A program made the position numbers and the translations under genes. Positions 42,415 to 50,711 of a stretch of DNA of 58,031 nt are shown one piece after another. This DNA comes from Vibrio qingdaonensis (GTDB taxonomy: Bacteria > Pseudomonadota > Gammaproteobacteria > Enterobacterales > Vibrionaceae), in contig NZ_JAKRRY010000034.1 in assembly GCF_026191675.1 (NCBI RefSeq), positions 1-58,031 on the forward strand. The letters are read 5' to 3'. Position 1 is the first letter of the stretch; the number at the start of each line of letters is the position of its first letter. Under the pieces are notes generated by a model that saw nothing but the letters and a program-made list of their open reading frames with translations, did no database searches and was not told the origin of the DNA.

Positions 42415-44306
42415 GCTGCTTCACCTTTTTTAAGTAAACCTTGCTTCTTGAGGTAAACAAGAATAATCGAAATAGCCGCTGGGGTAATACCGGAAATACG
42501 AGAAGCAATGCCCACCGTTTCTGGTTTAGCTTCTGTCAATTTAGCGACCACCTCATTGGATAAACCGCTTACATCGCTATAACGAATATTTTCAGGAATC
42601 GCGGTATTTTCATGACGCATTGCTTTGGCAATTTCGTCTTGCTGCCTTTGAATATAACCTTCATATTTTACTTGAATCTCAACTTGCTCAGCCGCCTGTT
42701 GATCTTCGATCGCAGGTAAAAATGCATCCAAAGAAGTCAGCGTTTGATAAGTGATCTCTGGACGTCTTAATAGATCTTCACCGCTTGCTTCGCGAGAAAT
42801 TGGGGTTTTCAACAATGCGTTTAGCGCATCGATGCCGTCCGACTTTGGATTAACCCACGTTTCTTTTAGGCGTTGACGCTCAGCCGTTAGATTGTCCATT
42901 TTTTCGTTAAAACGTTGCCAACGGTGATCATCAATCAGCCCAAGTGTTCTCGCTTGTTCTGTTAATCGCATATCAGCATTATCTTCACGCAGCAGCAAAC
43001 GATACTCTGCACGAGAAGTAAACATTCGATAAGGTTCTTTCGTTCCCATCGTCGATAAATCATCAATCAATACGCCCATGTAGGCTTGATCACGACGTGG
43101 GCTCCACCCTTCTTTTCCTTGGCTGAACAAACTCGCGTTTAAGCCAGCCATCAACCCTTGGGCCGCGGCTTCCTCATAACCAGTTGTTCCATTAATTTGT
43201 CCGGCAAAGAACAAGCCTTGGATAAATTTTGTTTCATACGTTTGCTTCAAATCGCGTGGATCAAAGAAATCATATTCAATTGCATACCCAGGACGAACGA
43301 TATGGGCATTTTCGAACCCTTTCATGGAACGAACAATTTGGATCTGTACATCAAATGGAAGACTGGTCGAAATTCCATTTGGGTATAATTCGTGTGTTGT
43401 TAGGCCTTCAGGTTCAATAAAGATCTGATGGCTATTTTTATCAGCAAAGCGCATGACTTTGTCTTCGATCGATGGACAGTATCGAGGACCAATGCCTTCA
43501 ATTACACCGGCATACATTGGGCTACGATCGAGGTTTGCTCGAATCACATCATGAGTTTGCTCATTGGTGTGAGTAATAAAACACGGGATTTGAGTTGGAT
43601 GCTGTTCACGCTTACCAACAAAAGAAAAAACCGGTGTTGGATTGTCGCCATGTTGAGCTTCTAGTACTGAGAAGTCGACACTGCGTGCATCGATACGAGG
43701 TGGTGTACCTGTTTTTAGACGATCGACTCTAAATGGTAAATCACGCAGTCGATGCGCAAGCGCGATAGACGGTTGATCGCCCATACGTCCACCAGATGAA
43801 CTTTCCATTCCAATATGGATCTTTCCGCCAAGGAATGTCCCTACCGTTAACACGACAGCTTGTGCATGGAACTTCAAACCCATCTCTGTCACCACGCCGC
43901 GAATTTGATCATTATCTACGATCAAATCATCCACAGATTGCTGAAATAACGTTAGGTTAGGTGTGTTCTCAAGCACATTACGAACATAAGCCTTGTATAG
44001 GGCTCGATCCGCTTGAGCTCGTGTTGCTCTTACTGCTGGTCCTTTAGAGGCGTTTAATGTTCGAAATTGAATACCAGAATGATCGATCGCCTTGGCCATC
44101 AAACCACCCAGAGCATCGACTTCTTTAACCAGATGACCCTTACCAATACCACCTATTGCTGGGTTGCATGACATCTGTCCCAACGTATCAATGTTGTGTG
44201 TCAGTAAAAGTGTTTTTTGCCCGGTGCGGGCAGATGCGAGTGCGGCTTCCGTTCCTGCATGTCCGCCACCGACTATGATGACATCAAATGTTTCGTGATA
44301 AAGCAT
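42411..44306 (-). CDS. mnmG: tRNA uridine-5-carboxymethylaminomethyl modification enzyme MnmG (GidA)
   Basis: 631 residues. FAD protein that, with MnmE, makes cmnm5U34 in tRNAs. Dinucleotide-binding V-G-G-G-H-A-G-T-E-A-A near 12-22, GidA signature G-P-R-Y-C-P-S-I-E-D-K near 270 and C-terminal helical MnmE-binding domain (I-S-G-I-T-P-A-A-I-S-I-I-L near the end). Immediately left of oriC and transcribed away from it. Its partner mnmE is just across the origin. Confidence 0.98.
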   Translation of the reverse strand: MLYHETFDVIIVGGGHAGTEAALASARTGQKTLLLTHNIDTLGQMSCNPAIGGIGKGHLVKEVDALGGLMAKAIDHSGIQFRTLNASKGPAVRATRAQADRALYKAYVRNVLENTPNLTLFQQSVDDLIVDNDQIRGVVTEMGLKFHAQAVVLTVGTFLGGKIHIGMESSSGGRMGDQPSIALAHRLRDLPFRVDRLKTGTPPRIDARSVDFSVLEAQHGDNPTPVFSFVGKREQHPTQIPCFITHTNEQTHDVIRANLDRSPMYAGVIEGIGPRYCPSIEDKVMRFADKNSHQIFIEPEGLTTHELYPNGISTSLPFDVQIQIVRSMKGFENAHIVRPGYAIEYDFFDPRDLKQTYETKFIQGLFFAGQINGTTGYEEAAAQGLMAGLNASLFSQGKEGWSPRRDQAYMGVLIDDLSTMGTKEPYRMFTSRAEYRLLLREDNADMRLTEQARTLGLIDDHRWQRFNEKMDNLTAERQRLKETWVNPKSDGIDALNALLKTPISREASGEDLLRRPEITYQTLTSLDAFLPAIEDQQAAEQVEIQVKYEGYIQRQQDEIAKAMRHENTAIPENIRYSDVSGLSNEVVAKLTEAKPETVGIASRISGITPAAISIILVYLKKQGLLKKGEAA

Positions 44307-44400
44307 GAACCGACCTCGTATTCAATCGACAAAATGGACTAACCAAAAGGAGACGTATTCTACCGCTTTTCTTGTAGCGAGAACATCGCTTTTCGCAACT

Positions 44401-44735
44401 TTTGGATCTTGTTAAAAAGAGCTATTAAATAGGGATCTATATATATGATCTTTTATTAGATCTATTATTAGGATCGACCACTTCTGTGGATAACTGAAAA
44501 ATGATCAACAAAACCATGGATCTTTTTATGATCAGTTCTTGTGATCTTGCTTTGATCTAATCTTGTATTAGCTGGGATCAAAAAGGCTACTTATGCACAG
44601 GGGGCAAAACAAGAAAAAGTTACTATTTGGATAAATATAGCTTTTACACTGGAAACAGTATGACTTATCCACATAAGATTGGTGATTTTTTTAGTTTCTG
44701 GGAAGGAAATTTAGAGAGAAGTTATGCACAATTGT
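44401..44735. other. oriC: Chromosomal replication origin oriC
   Basis: Between mnmG and mioC. From left to right: an unwinding element of three tandem AT-rich 12/13-mers each beginning GATCT (44434, 44447, 44459); DnaA boxes TGTGGATAA (44485-44493, reverse orientation, R1-like), TTATGCACA (44591-44599), TTTGGATAA (44626-44634, one mismatch, R3-like), TTATCCACA (44665-44673, R4-like) and TTATGCACA (44722-44730); and eleven GATC sites between 44405 and 44579. Order and spacing follow the E. coli and V. cholerae oriCI plan. Confidence 0.96.
44434..44471. other. DNA unwinding element of oriC
   Basis: Three contiguous repeats: GATCTATATATAT, GATCTTTTATTA and GATCTATTATTAG, matching the 13-mer GATCTnTTnTTTT theme. 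First strand opening by DnaA is expected here. Confidence 0.85.
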
Positions 44736-44765
44736 AAAAAAAGCGGCTTTCGCCGCTTTTTCTTT
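44736..44765. terminator. Terminator between mioC and oriC
   Basis: AAAAAAAGCGGC, loop TTTC, GCCGCTTTTTCTTT; on the minus strand the hairpin is followed by seven Ts. It should stop mioC transcripts before they enter oriC. Confidence 0.88.
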
Positions 44766-45201
44766 ATTGGAATTTGCTGATGTTTTCGTTAAGCCAAGCT
44801 TCAGCGGCATCCTCCGGGACTTGATCATTAAGAATGTCTATTTCGAGGCCTTCTGCGATTGGTGTTGCGCCTATGTCTTCGAGAAGATCGAAGGCATGTT
44901 TTCCTGCGGCACAAAATGTATCGTAGCTTGAGTCACCAATCGCAATGACGGCATATTTTACTGTCGACATTCGGGGTGGGGTGTTTTGTAGGTCTGCAAT
45001 GAACGGTTGAATATTATCTGGATAATCGCCCGCACCGTGAGTAGAGGTGATTATGAACCAGATACCATCGGCTTCAATGTCTGCGAGTTGAGGTTGATTA
45101 TGAATTGTTGTGGTGAACCCTTGCTCTATGAGTAGATCGCTTAGATGGTCACCCACATACTCCGCACCACCTAGTGTGCTACCTGTAATGATATGAATCA
45201 T
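44764..45201 (-). CDS. mioC: Flavodoxin-like protein MioC
   Basis: 145 residues. FMN-binding flavodoxin: phosphate-loop G-S-T-L-G-G-A-E-Y near residues 7-15, S-T-H-G-A-G-D-Y-P-D-N near 50-60. Implicated in biotin synthesis electron transfer in E. coli. The longest frame begins at 45285 inside mnmE; AAGGA followed by ATG 45201 matches the family start (M-I-H-I-I-T-G-S-T). 45207 (M-S-M) is too close to the ribosome binding site. Confidence 0.93.
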   Translation of the reverse strand: MIHIITGSTLGGAEYVGDHLSDLLIEQGFTTTIHNQPQLADIEADGIWFIITSTHGAGDYPDNIQPFIADLQNTPPRMSTVKYAVIAIGDSSYDTFCAAGKHAFDLLEDIGATPIAEGLEIDILNDQVPEDAAEAWLNENISKFQ

Positions 45202-45211
45202 GCTCATTCCT

Positions 45212-46573
45212 TTATTTACCGATACAAAACGATGAGAAAATACGACCCAGTAGATCATCAGAGCTAAACTCACCCGTAATTTCATTGAGATGCTGCTGAG
45301 TTATTCTTAGCTCTTCTGCTAAAATTTCTCCTGCCATGTAGCCTTCAAGCTGTTGTTGGCCAATACTGAGGTGTTCGGCAGCACGCTCCAATGCATCAAG
45401 GTGGCGTCTTCGAGCCATAAAGCCGCCTTCATTCGCACCAGAAAAGCCCATGATAGACTTTAAATGTTCGCGAAGGGCATCGATACCTTCACCGGTTCGT
45501 GCCGATAAGCGAATCAGTGTTGGTGCGTTGACGTGACAAATGCCAAGCGCCTCATTGGTTTCATCCACCTTATTGCGAATTACGGTGATGCCAATAGATT
45601 CTGGAAGACGATCCATAAAATCAGGCCATATTTCTTTTGGATCCGTGGCATCTGTCGTGGTGCCATCAACCATAAAGAGAACACGATCAGCTTGATTAAT
45701 TTCTTCCCAAGCACGTTCAATGCCTATTTTTTCTACTTCGTCGGATGCTTCGCGTAGACCTGCGGTATCGATTATATGCAGTGGCATGCCATCAATGTGG
45801 ATATGCTCACGTAGTACATCTCGCGTAGTGCCTGCGATATCCGTTACGATGGCAGACTCTTTACCGGATAAGGCATTGAGTAGGCTTGATTTACCTGCAT
45901 TTGGACGACCTGCTATGACGACCTTCATGCCTTCACGCATGATCGATCCCTGGTTGGCCTCTTTTCTAACGGCTTCAAGGTTATCGATTATCGACTGTAA
46001 GTCATTAGAGACCTTACCGTCGGCTAAGAAGTCAATTTCTTCTTCGGGAAAGTCAATGGCGGCTTCTACGTAGATTCGTAGGTAAATTAGGGATTCCACC
46101 AGCACGTGTATACGTTTAGAGAATTCACCTTGCAGTGATTGAAGCGCCGATTTTGCCGCCTCTTCTGAACTGGCATCAATAAGATCGGCAATCGCTTCTG
46201 CTTGTGTTAAATCCATTTTGTCGTTCATGAAGGCACGTTCGGAAAATTCTCCCGGTCGTGCTGGGCGAACGCCTGGAATAAGCAAAATACGCTTAATCAG
46301 CATATCCATGACCACCGGGCCACCATGGCCTTGCAGTTCTAGGACATCTTCACCCGTAAAGGAATGCGGGTTTGGGAAATACAGGGCGATGCCTTGGTCA
46401 ATTTCTGAACCATCGTCAGATTTAAAGGCAAGGTATTCTGCATAACGCGGTTTAAGTTCACGTCCGGTGACGGCAAGCGCAACCTGAGATGCCGCAGGGC
46501 CTGAGACGCGGATAATACCGACGCCACCACGGCCAGGTGCGGTGGCTTGTGCCACAATAGTGTCTGTTGTCAT
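45212..46573 (-). CDS. mnmE: tRNA modification GTPase MnmE (TrmE)
   Basis: 453 residues. N-terminal formyl-THF-binding domain, helical domain, inserted G domain (G-R-P-N-A-G-K-S-S near 223-231; D-I-A-G-T-T-R-D; N-K-V-D), and catalytic C-terminal C-I-G-K. Works with MnmG at U34. 10 nt upstream of mioC. Confidence 0.98.
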   Translation of the reverse strand: MTTDTIVAQATAPGRGGVGIIRVSGPAASQVALAVTGRELKPRYAEYLAFKSDDGSEIDQGIALYFPNPHSFTGEDVLELQGHGGPVVMDMLIKRILLIPGVRPARPGEFSERAFMNDKMDLTQAEAIADLIDASSEEAAKSALQSLQGEFSKRIHVLVESLIYLRIYVEAAIDFPEEEIDFLADGKVSNDLQSIIDNLEAVRKEANQGSIMREGMKVVIAGRPNAGKSSLLNALSGKESAIVTDIAGTTRDVLREHIHIDGMPLHIIDTAGLREASDEVEKIGIERAWEEINQADRVLFMVDGTTTDATDPKEIWPDFMDRLPESIGITVIRNKVDETNEALGICHVNAPTLIRLSARTGEGIDALREHLKSIMGFSGANEGGFMARRRHLDALERAAEHLSIGQQQLEGYMAGEILAEELRITQQHLNEITGEFSSDDLLGRIFSSFCIGK

Positions 46574-46623
46574 GGGGTTTGCCTTAATCGCAATACGTTA
46601 GCCAAATTGTAATCATGGAGACT

Positions 46624-46653
46624 AAAAAAGGCGACCCTTAAGGTCGCCTTTTA
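46624..46653. terminator. Terminator after yidC
   Basis: AAAAAGGCGACC and GGTCGCCTTTT hairpin; ends the rpmH-rnpA-yidD-yidC transcript before mnmE and is usable on either strand. Confidence 0.88.
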
Positions 46654-46674
46654 TTGTTATTTACTCGTTTTGGA

Positions 46675-48294
46675 TTACTTAGAGTGCAATCCTTTCTTTT
46701 CCAACGCTCGGTAGATTAGAGTTTGTTGAATCAGAGTCACGATGTTTGAAACCAACCAGTATAGAACTAGGCCAGATGGGAACCAAAGGAAGAAGAAAGT
46801 AAACATAACCGGCATAAAGGTCATGATCTTCTGCTGCATTGGATCCGTCACAGTTGTTGGGCTCATTTTTTGAATCAAGAACATACTCGCACCCATCAAT
46901 AATGGAAGGATGTAGTAAGGGTCTTGTGCTGAAAGGTCAGTGATCCAGCCAAAGAATGGCGAGTGACGCAGTTCAACAGATTCCATGAGTGCCCAATAAA
47001 GCGAAATGAAGATTGGCATCTGTAAGATAATTGGAAGACAGCCACCCAGTGGGTTCACTTTCTCTTTCTTATACAGTTCCATCATTTCTTGGCTCATACG
47101 TTGGCGGTCATCACCAATACGTTCACGCATTGCTTGCAGCTTAGGCTGTAGCATGCGCATTTTTGCCATCGATGTGTATTGAGCCTTCGTCAGTGGGTAC
47201 ATAGCACCACGTACGATGAAGGTTAAACAGATAATCGCTAGACCCCAGTTCACGACAATGCCTTGAATAAACGACAATAGCGTGTGAAGTGGTTTTGCAA
47301 TAAACCATAACCAACCGTAATCCACTACAAGGTCAAGGTTTGGCGCTGTAGCGGCCATTTGGTCTTGTAGCTTAGGACCCGCCCAAAGCGTCGCTTTAAG
47401 TTCAGCGGTTTGGCCATTACCAATGGTCTGATTTGGCATGCGAACACCAATATCAGCGAGGTTGCCAATAACACGGGTATAGAGATTGGTACCCGGTGCT
47501 TCGCGTGGGATCCATGCGGCTGCAAAGTAGTGTTGGATCATTGCTGCCCAACCTTGACCATCAGTCAGGTTAAGAGACAGGTTGCGATCTTGCATGTCTT
47601 CAAAGCTGTATTTTTTATAACGCGTGTCTTGAGTTGAGTAAGCACCGCCATTATAAGTTGGCATCGTGATGCTGCCGCCCTTATCCTGAACATTTTGTCT
47701 CAGGTGAGCGTACATACCAAACGTCGCGTTTTGCCCAGATTGGTTGTCGATGTTGTATTCAACATCAACGGCATAGCTGCCACGCTTAAGAACGAAGGTT
47801 TTAACATAGTTAATGCCATTCGCAGTAAACGTCATAGGGATACGAAGTTCATCCTGACCATCTTGTAGCGTCAAGTTTTCTGTTGAAACTTGGTAAGCCG
47901 GACGGTCGGTACTGCTTAAATCAATACCTTGAGGGCCAACAAGACCACTTTGTGCAATAAACTGATGACCTTGTGAATCTTTAAGAAGTTCAAAAGGGTC
48001 TGCTGAATCTTGCTCAATCGCGTATTCGTTAAGATCTGCTGTTACTACATCGCCACCGATCGTATTGATGCCAAGCGTTAGCACATCAGTTTTCACTGTG
48101 ATGATTTTCTCTGCAGCTGAAGTATGACCAGGAGCTGGATCATGTTCATCAGCGAAAGATGGTGCAGGTAGGGTACTACCTTGAGCCTGTTGTGTCGGTA
48201 CTGGTGCTGGATTCTTGTACGATTGCCATTGGTTAAATAGCAAAAAAGAAACTAACGCCAAGCCGATTAACAGAATATTACGTTGAGAATCCAT
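46675..48294 (-). CDS. yidC: Membrane protein insertase YidC
   Basis: 539 residues. TM1 at residues 6-22, large periplasmic beta-sandwich domain (about 60-340), then the conserved insertase core of five TMs including Y-P-L-T-K-A-Q-Y-T-S-M-A-K with the groove arginine in I-V-R-G-A-M-Y-P, and the coiled C1 loop Q-P-K-L-Q-A-M-R-E-R. Inserts F0 subunits among others. Two nt after yidD. Confidence 0.98.
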   Translation of the reverse strand: MDSQRNILLIGLALVSFLLFNQWQSYKNPAPVPTQQAQGSTLPAPSFADEHDPAPGHTSAAEKIITVKTDVLTLGINTIGGDVVTADLNEYAIEQDSADPFELLKDSQGHQFIAQSGLVGPQGIDLSSTDRPAYQVSTENLTLQDGQDELRIPMTFTANGINYVKTFVLKRGSYAVDVEYNIDNQSGQNATFGMYAHLRQNVQDKGGSITMPTYNGGAYSTQDTRYKKYSFEDMQDRNLSLNLTDGQGWAAMIQHYFAAAWIPREAPGTNLYTRVIGNLADIGVRMPNQTIGNGQTAELKATLWAGPKLQDQMAATAPNLDLVVDYGWLWFIAKPLHTLLSFIQGIVVNWGLAIICLTFIVRGAMYPLTKAQYTSMAKMRMLQPKLQAMRERIGDDRQRMSQEMMELYKKEKVNPLGGCLPIILQMPIFISLYWALMESVELRHSPFFGWITDLSAQDPYYILPLLMGASMFLIQKMSPTTVTDPMQQKIMTFMPVMFTFFFLWFPSGLVLYWLVSNIVTLIQQTLIYRALEKKGLHSK

Positions 48295-48296
48295 CG

Positions 48297-48554
48297 TTAT
48301 TTATCTCTGTCTTGTTTTTGGACTGGTGGAATGGGGTCGTATCCCCCTTCATTCAAAGGATGACATCTTAATAGACGTTTGCCAGATAGCCAACACCCTT
48401 TTACAAAACCGTGAGCTTGTAAGGCTTCTATAGCGTAACGGGAGCAAGTTGGGGTAAACCGACAGCGAGGTCCGATTAGGGGACTAATGGTCCATCTATA
48501 AAGATAGACAAGTCCGATTGCTAACCACGCGAAGGGCGAGACAGGCGATGCCAT
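48297..48554 (-). CDS. yidD: Membrane protein insertion efficiency factor YidD
   Basis: 85 residues, DUF37 family. Invariant cysteines in P-R-C-R-F-T-P-T-C-S-R-Y and L-R-C-H-P; amphipathic N-terminal helix. Its first 34 bases overlap the end of rnpA in another frame, implying coupled translation. Confidence 0.95.
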   Translation of the reverse strand: MASPVSPFAWLAIGLVYLYRWTISPLIGPRCRFTPTCSRYAIEALQAHGFVKGCWLSGKRLLRCHPLNEGGYDPIPPVQKQDRDK

Positions 48555-48880
48555 AGTTTATCGAGAAGTTGGAACATTTCATCATTGCTAAGAGTTTGTG
48601 CGCTCTTCTTTGCAATAACAACAAAATCTTTGTTTGGAAGTTCATGTTGTTTGTTACGAAAGCTTTCACGAGTAAGTCGTTTAAAGTGATTTCTAGCGAC
48701 AGCTGTTTTTATCTGCTTTTTAGGAACCGCAAGACCGAGACGTGGGTGTGAAAGAGAGTTTTTACGAGCAATGATGGTGAAATGAGGGGAGCCGGCTCGA
48801 TGAGCTTGCTTAAATACGTTTTGATAATGCTCGGGAGTTAACAAACGTAACTCCCGAATAAAGGCGTGCTTCTTATTCAA
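48521..48880 (-). CDS. rnpA: Ribonuclease P protein component
   Basis: 119 residues. Basic protein subunit of RNase P; signature R-L-T-R-E-S-F-R-x-x-Q-H-x-L-P-x-x-D-F-V-V-I-A-K-K. The frame has no ATG near its start: TTG codons occur at 48889 (touching the rpmH stop) and 48880. Starting at 48880 gives M-N-K-K-H-A-F-x-R-E-L-R-L-L, matching vibrio RnpA proteins I recall. No clear ribosome-binding site, so it is probably translated by coupling to rpmH. Confidence 0.92.
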   Translation of the reverse strand: MNKKHAFIRELRLLTPEHYQNVFKQAHRAGSPHFTIIARKNSLSHPRLGLAVPKKQIKTAVARNHFKRLTRESFRNKQHELPNKDFVVIAKKSAQTLSNDEMFQLLDKLWHRLSRPSRG

Positions 48881-48889
48881 AATAGTCAA

Positions 48890-49027
48890 TTATTTTGAAA
48901 GACGCGCACGGCCTTTTGCACGACGTGCATTAATTGTTTTACGACCGTTCTTAGTCGCCATGCGTGCACGGAAGCCGTGAGTACGCTTGCGCTTTAGAAC
49001 TGAAGGTTGAAAAGTGCGTTTAGACAT
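48890..49027 (-). CDS. rpmH: 50S ribosomal protein L34
   Basis: 45 residues, very basic: M-S-K-R-T-F-Q-P-S-V-L-K-R-K-R-T-H-G start and G-R-A-R-L-S-K end, the invariant L34 sequence. AAGGTAAT before the ATG. Short, so easily missed by length-based ORF calling. Confidence 0.98.
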   Translation of the reverse strand: MSKRTFQPSVLKRKRTHGFRARMATKNGRKTINARRAKGRARLSK

Positions 49028-49140
49028 GGTTATTACCTTTACTGATCAGTAGTTTTAGGTTCTCGTTGAACCCGGCGTGGGAGAAATACCCTTCTCTATA
49101 AATAAAGAGGAAATCCGACGCCTCTCAACAAAGAGGCGGA

Positions 49141-49169
49141 ATTGTAATCACTGTGGCTCAAAGAGTCAA
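49141..49169 (-). promoter_or_regulatory. rpmH promoter (proximal)
   Basis: Read on the minus strand: TTGACT (49169-49164), 17-base spacer, TACAAT (49146-49141). Near-consensus, about 114 bp upstream of rpmH. Confidence 0.75.
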
Positions 49170-49200
49170 TAATCAGTTCAATTTCAATTCCGGTCGGCGG

Positions 49201-49228
49201 ATTATACGTTTTGTGAGCCAGAGCGCAA
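49201..49228 (-). promoter_or_regulatory. rpmH promoter (distal)
   Basis: Minus strand: TTGCGC (49228-49223), 16-base spacer, consensus TATAAT (49206-49201). A second start upstream of the first, right after the ABC ATPase gene; E. coli rpmH also has tandem promoters. Confidence 0.55.
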
Positions 49229-49234
49229 GGATCC

Positions 49235-49972
49235 TTATTCGATCCCGACCTGATTTAGGAACTTTTTTAACTGTATATCCTGTGGATCGTTAAAAATTTG
49301 CTCTGGTGGACCTTGTTCCACGATGTGACCATTGGCCATAAAGATCACTTTATCAGCGACTTCGCGGGCAAATTGCATTTCGTGAGTAACCACTAACATG
49401 GTTTGATGTTGCGTGGCTAATTTTTTCATTAAATTTAATACTTCACCGACCCATTCAGGATCAAGAGCGGAAGTTGGCTCATCAAATAGCAATAATTCAG
49501 GTTGCAGAGCCATGGCGCGTCCAATTCCAACTCGTTGTTGTTGACCACCAGAAAGTGACGCTGGGTATTGCTGCGCTTTGTCCCCTAGACCGATATCATC
49601 AAGAATCTGTTGAGCTCGTGCCAATGCTTGCGGCTTTTTCCAGCCTTTTACGGTAATTAAACCTTCAGCAATGTTTTGTTTTGCCGTCATATGGGCAAAT
49701 AAGGCGTAGTTTTGGAACACAAAGCCTGTTTTTCTGCGCAGTGCCAATACTTCTGCTTTGGTGTGATTTTGGCAATCAACCGTCACATCATCAATAGAGA
49801 TTGTGCCTTGGTTGGCTTCTTCGAGGAAATTAACACAACGAAGCAGCGTGGATTTACCGGTACCACTTGAACCAATGACCACCACGATTTCGCCTTGTTT
49901 TATATCGATATCGATGCCTTTCAAGACCTCGGTATCCCCAAAGCGTTTATGAATATTATGTAATTTGATCAT
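49235..49972 (-). CDS. Polar amino-acid ABC transporter ATP-binding protein
   Basis: 245 residues. Walker A G-S-S-G-T-G-K-S-T near 33-41, Q-loop, signature S-L-S-G-G-Q-Q-Q-R near 137-145, Walker B L-L-L-F-D-E-P-T-S-A-L-D near 158-169 and switch H in V-V-T-H-E-M. PAAT/HisP family. The start overlaps the permease stop by four bases. Third gene of a binding protein-permease-ATPase operon lying between dnaA and rpmH, an arrangement I recall from vibrios (VC0008-0010). Cystine-type substrate is likely from the binding protein. Confidence 0.93.
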   Translation of the reverse strand: MIKLHNIHKRFGDTEVLKGIDIDIKQGEIVVVIGSSGTGKSTLLRCVNFLEEANQGTISIDDVTVDCQNHTKAEVLALRRKTGFVFQNYALFAHMTAKQNIAEGLITVKGWKKPQALARAQQILDDIGLGDKAQQYPASLSGGQQQRVGIGRAMALQPELLLFDEPTSALDPEWVGEVLNLMKKLATQHQTMLVVTHEMQFAREVADKVIFMANGHIVEQGPPEQIFNDPQDIQLKKFLNQVGIE

Positions 49973-50640
49973 CGTTGGTACGCCTTATTCAATCTTTGTT
50001 CCGCCCATGCTTGAACGCGAGTGAGCACTAACACAACTCCCCAATAAATAAGAGCGACGGCTAAAAACGCTTCAAAAAATCGAAAGCTTGAAGAAGCTTC
50101 CATTTGAGCTTTGGCCATGATTTCGGCGACACCAAGGGTAAAAGCAAGTGATGTCGATTTGATCATATCAATGAAGTAGTTCATTAATGATGGCAGTGCG
50201 ACTCGTGTCGCTTGCGGTAAAATAATACGGCGCATGGCCTGACTTTTCGTCATGCCGACAGACAGACTGGCTTCCATCTGACTGCGATCAATACCAATAA
50301 TGGCGGCTCGAATACTTTCTGCCATATAGGCGGCGAAGTGCAAGGTAAGACCAATAACCGCAGCGCTAAAGGCATTCAATCCTACCATCCACGGAAAAAC
50401 TTGCGGTAACCCGTAATAGAGCAGAAAGAGTTGCACTAGCAGCGGCGTGCCACGGAAGAAGCTAATATACAGTTGGCTGAGCTGGTCCAATACCGGGATT
50501 TTGAATACTCGAATATTGGCTAATATCACTGATAGGATCAGTGAGAAAAACAGCCCCCATATTGCCATCTCCATTGTGGTTCCAAGGTACTTAAATAGTA
50601 TTGGCAATAGATCGAGCATGTATTGAAAATCAAATCCCAT
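49969..50640 (-). CDS. Polar amino-acid ABC transporter permease
   Basis: 223 residues with about five TMs. Conserved S-F-F-R-G-T-P-L-L-V-Q-L-F-L-L-Y-Y-G-L-P near 67-86 and the EAA loop M-E-A-S-L-S-V-G-M-T-K-S-Q-A-M-R-R-I-I-L-P-Q near 141-161, which docks on the ATPase encoded downstream. A 71-bp gap containing a hairpin separates it from the binding-protein gene. Confidence 0.93.
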   Translation of the reverse strand: MGFDFQYMLDLLPILFKYLGTTMEMAIWGLFFSLILSVILANIRVFKIPVLDQLSQLYISFFRGTPLLVQLFLLYYGLPQVFPWMVGLNAFSAAVIGLTLHFAAYMAESIRAAIIGIDRSQMEASLSVGMTKSQAMRRIILPQATRVALPSLMNYFIDMIKSTSLAFTLGVAEIMAKAQMEASSSFRFFEAFLAVALIYWGVVLVLTRVQAWAEQRLNKAYQR

Positions 50641-50666
50641 AACGCATCCAAAACTTAGAAAAATAA

Positions 50667-50696
50667 ACGCCCACTACTGATAAGAGTAGTGGGCGT
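50667..50696 (-). terminator. Intra-operon hairpin (attenuator/stabiliser) after the binding-protein gene
   Basis: A 12-bp perfect stem (50667-50678 with 50685-50696) and 6-base loop; on the minus strand it is followed by TTTATTTTT. Likely lets most transcripts end after the binding-protein gene, giving it higher expression than permease and ATPase. Confidence 0.75.
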
Positions 50697-50711
50697 ATGC
50701 ATAGTGTTCAC

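Noticed and set aside
45202..45285. Longer mioC start inside mnmE
   Set aside because: The extra 28 residues are the mnmE end read in another frame and do not fit the flavodoxin family; AAGGA supports 45201.
49314..49322. TGTTCCACG half-site resembling parS
   Set aside because: Only one half matches; the second half is ATGTGACC rather than TGGAACA.
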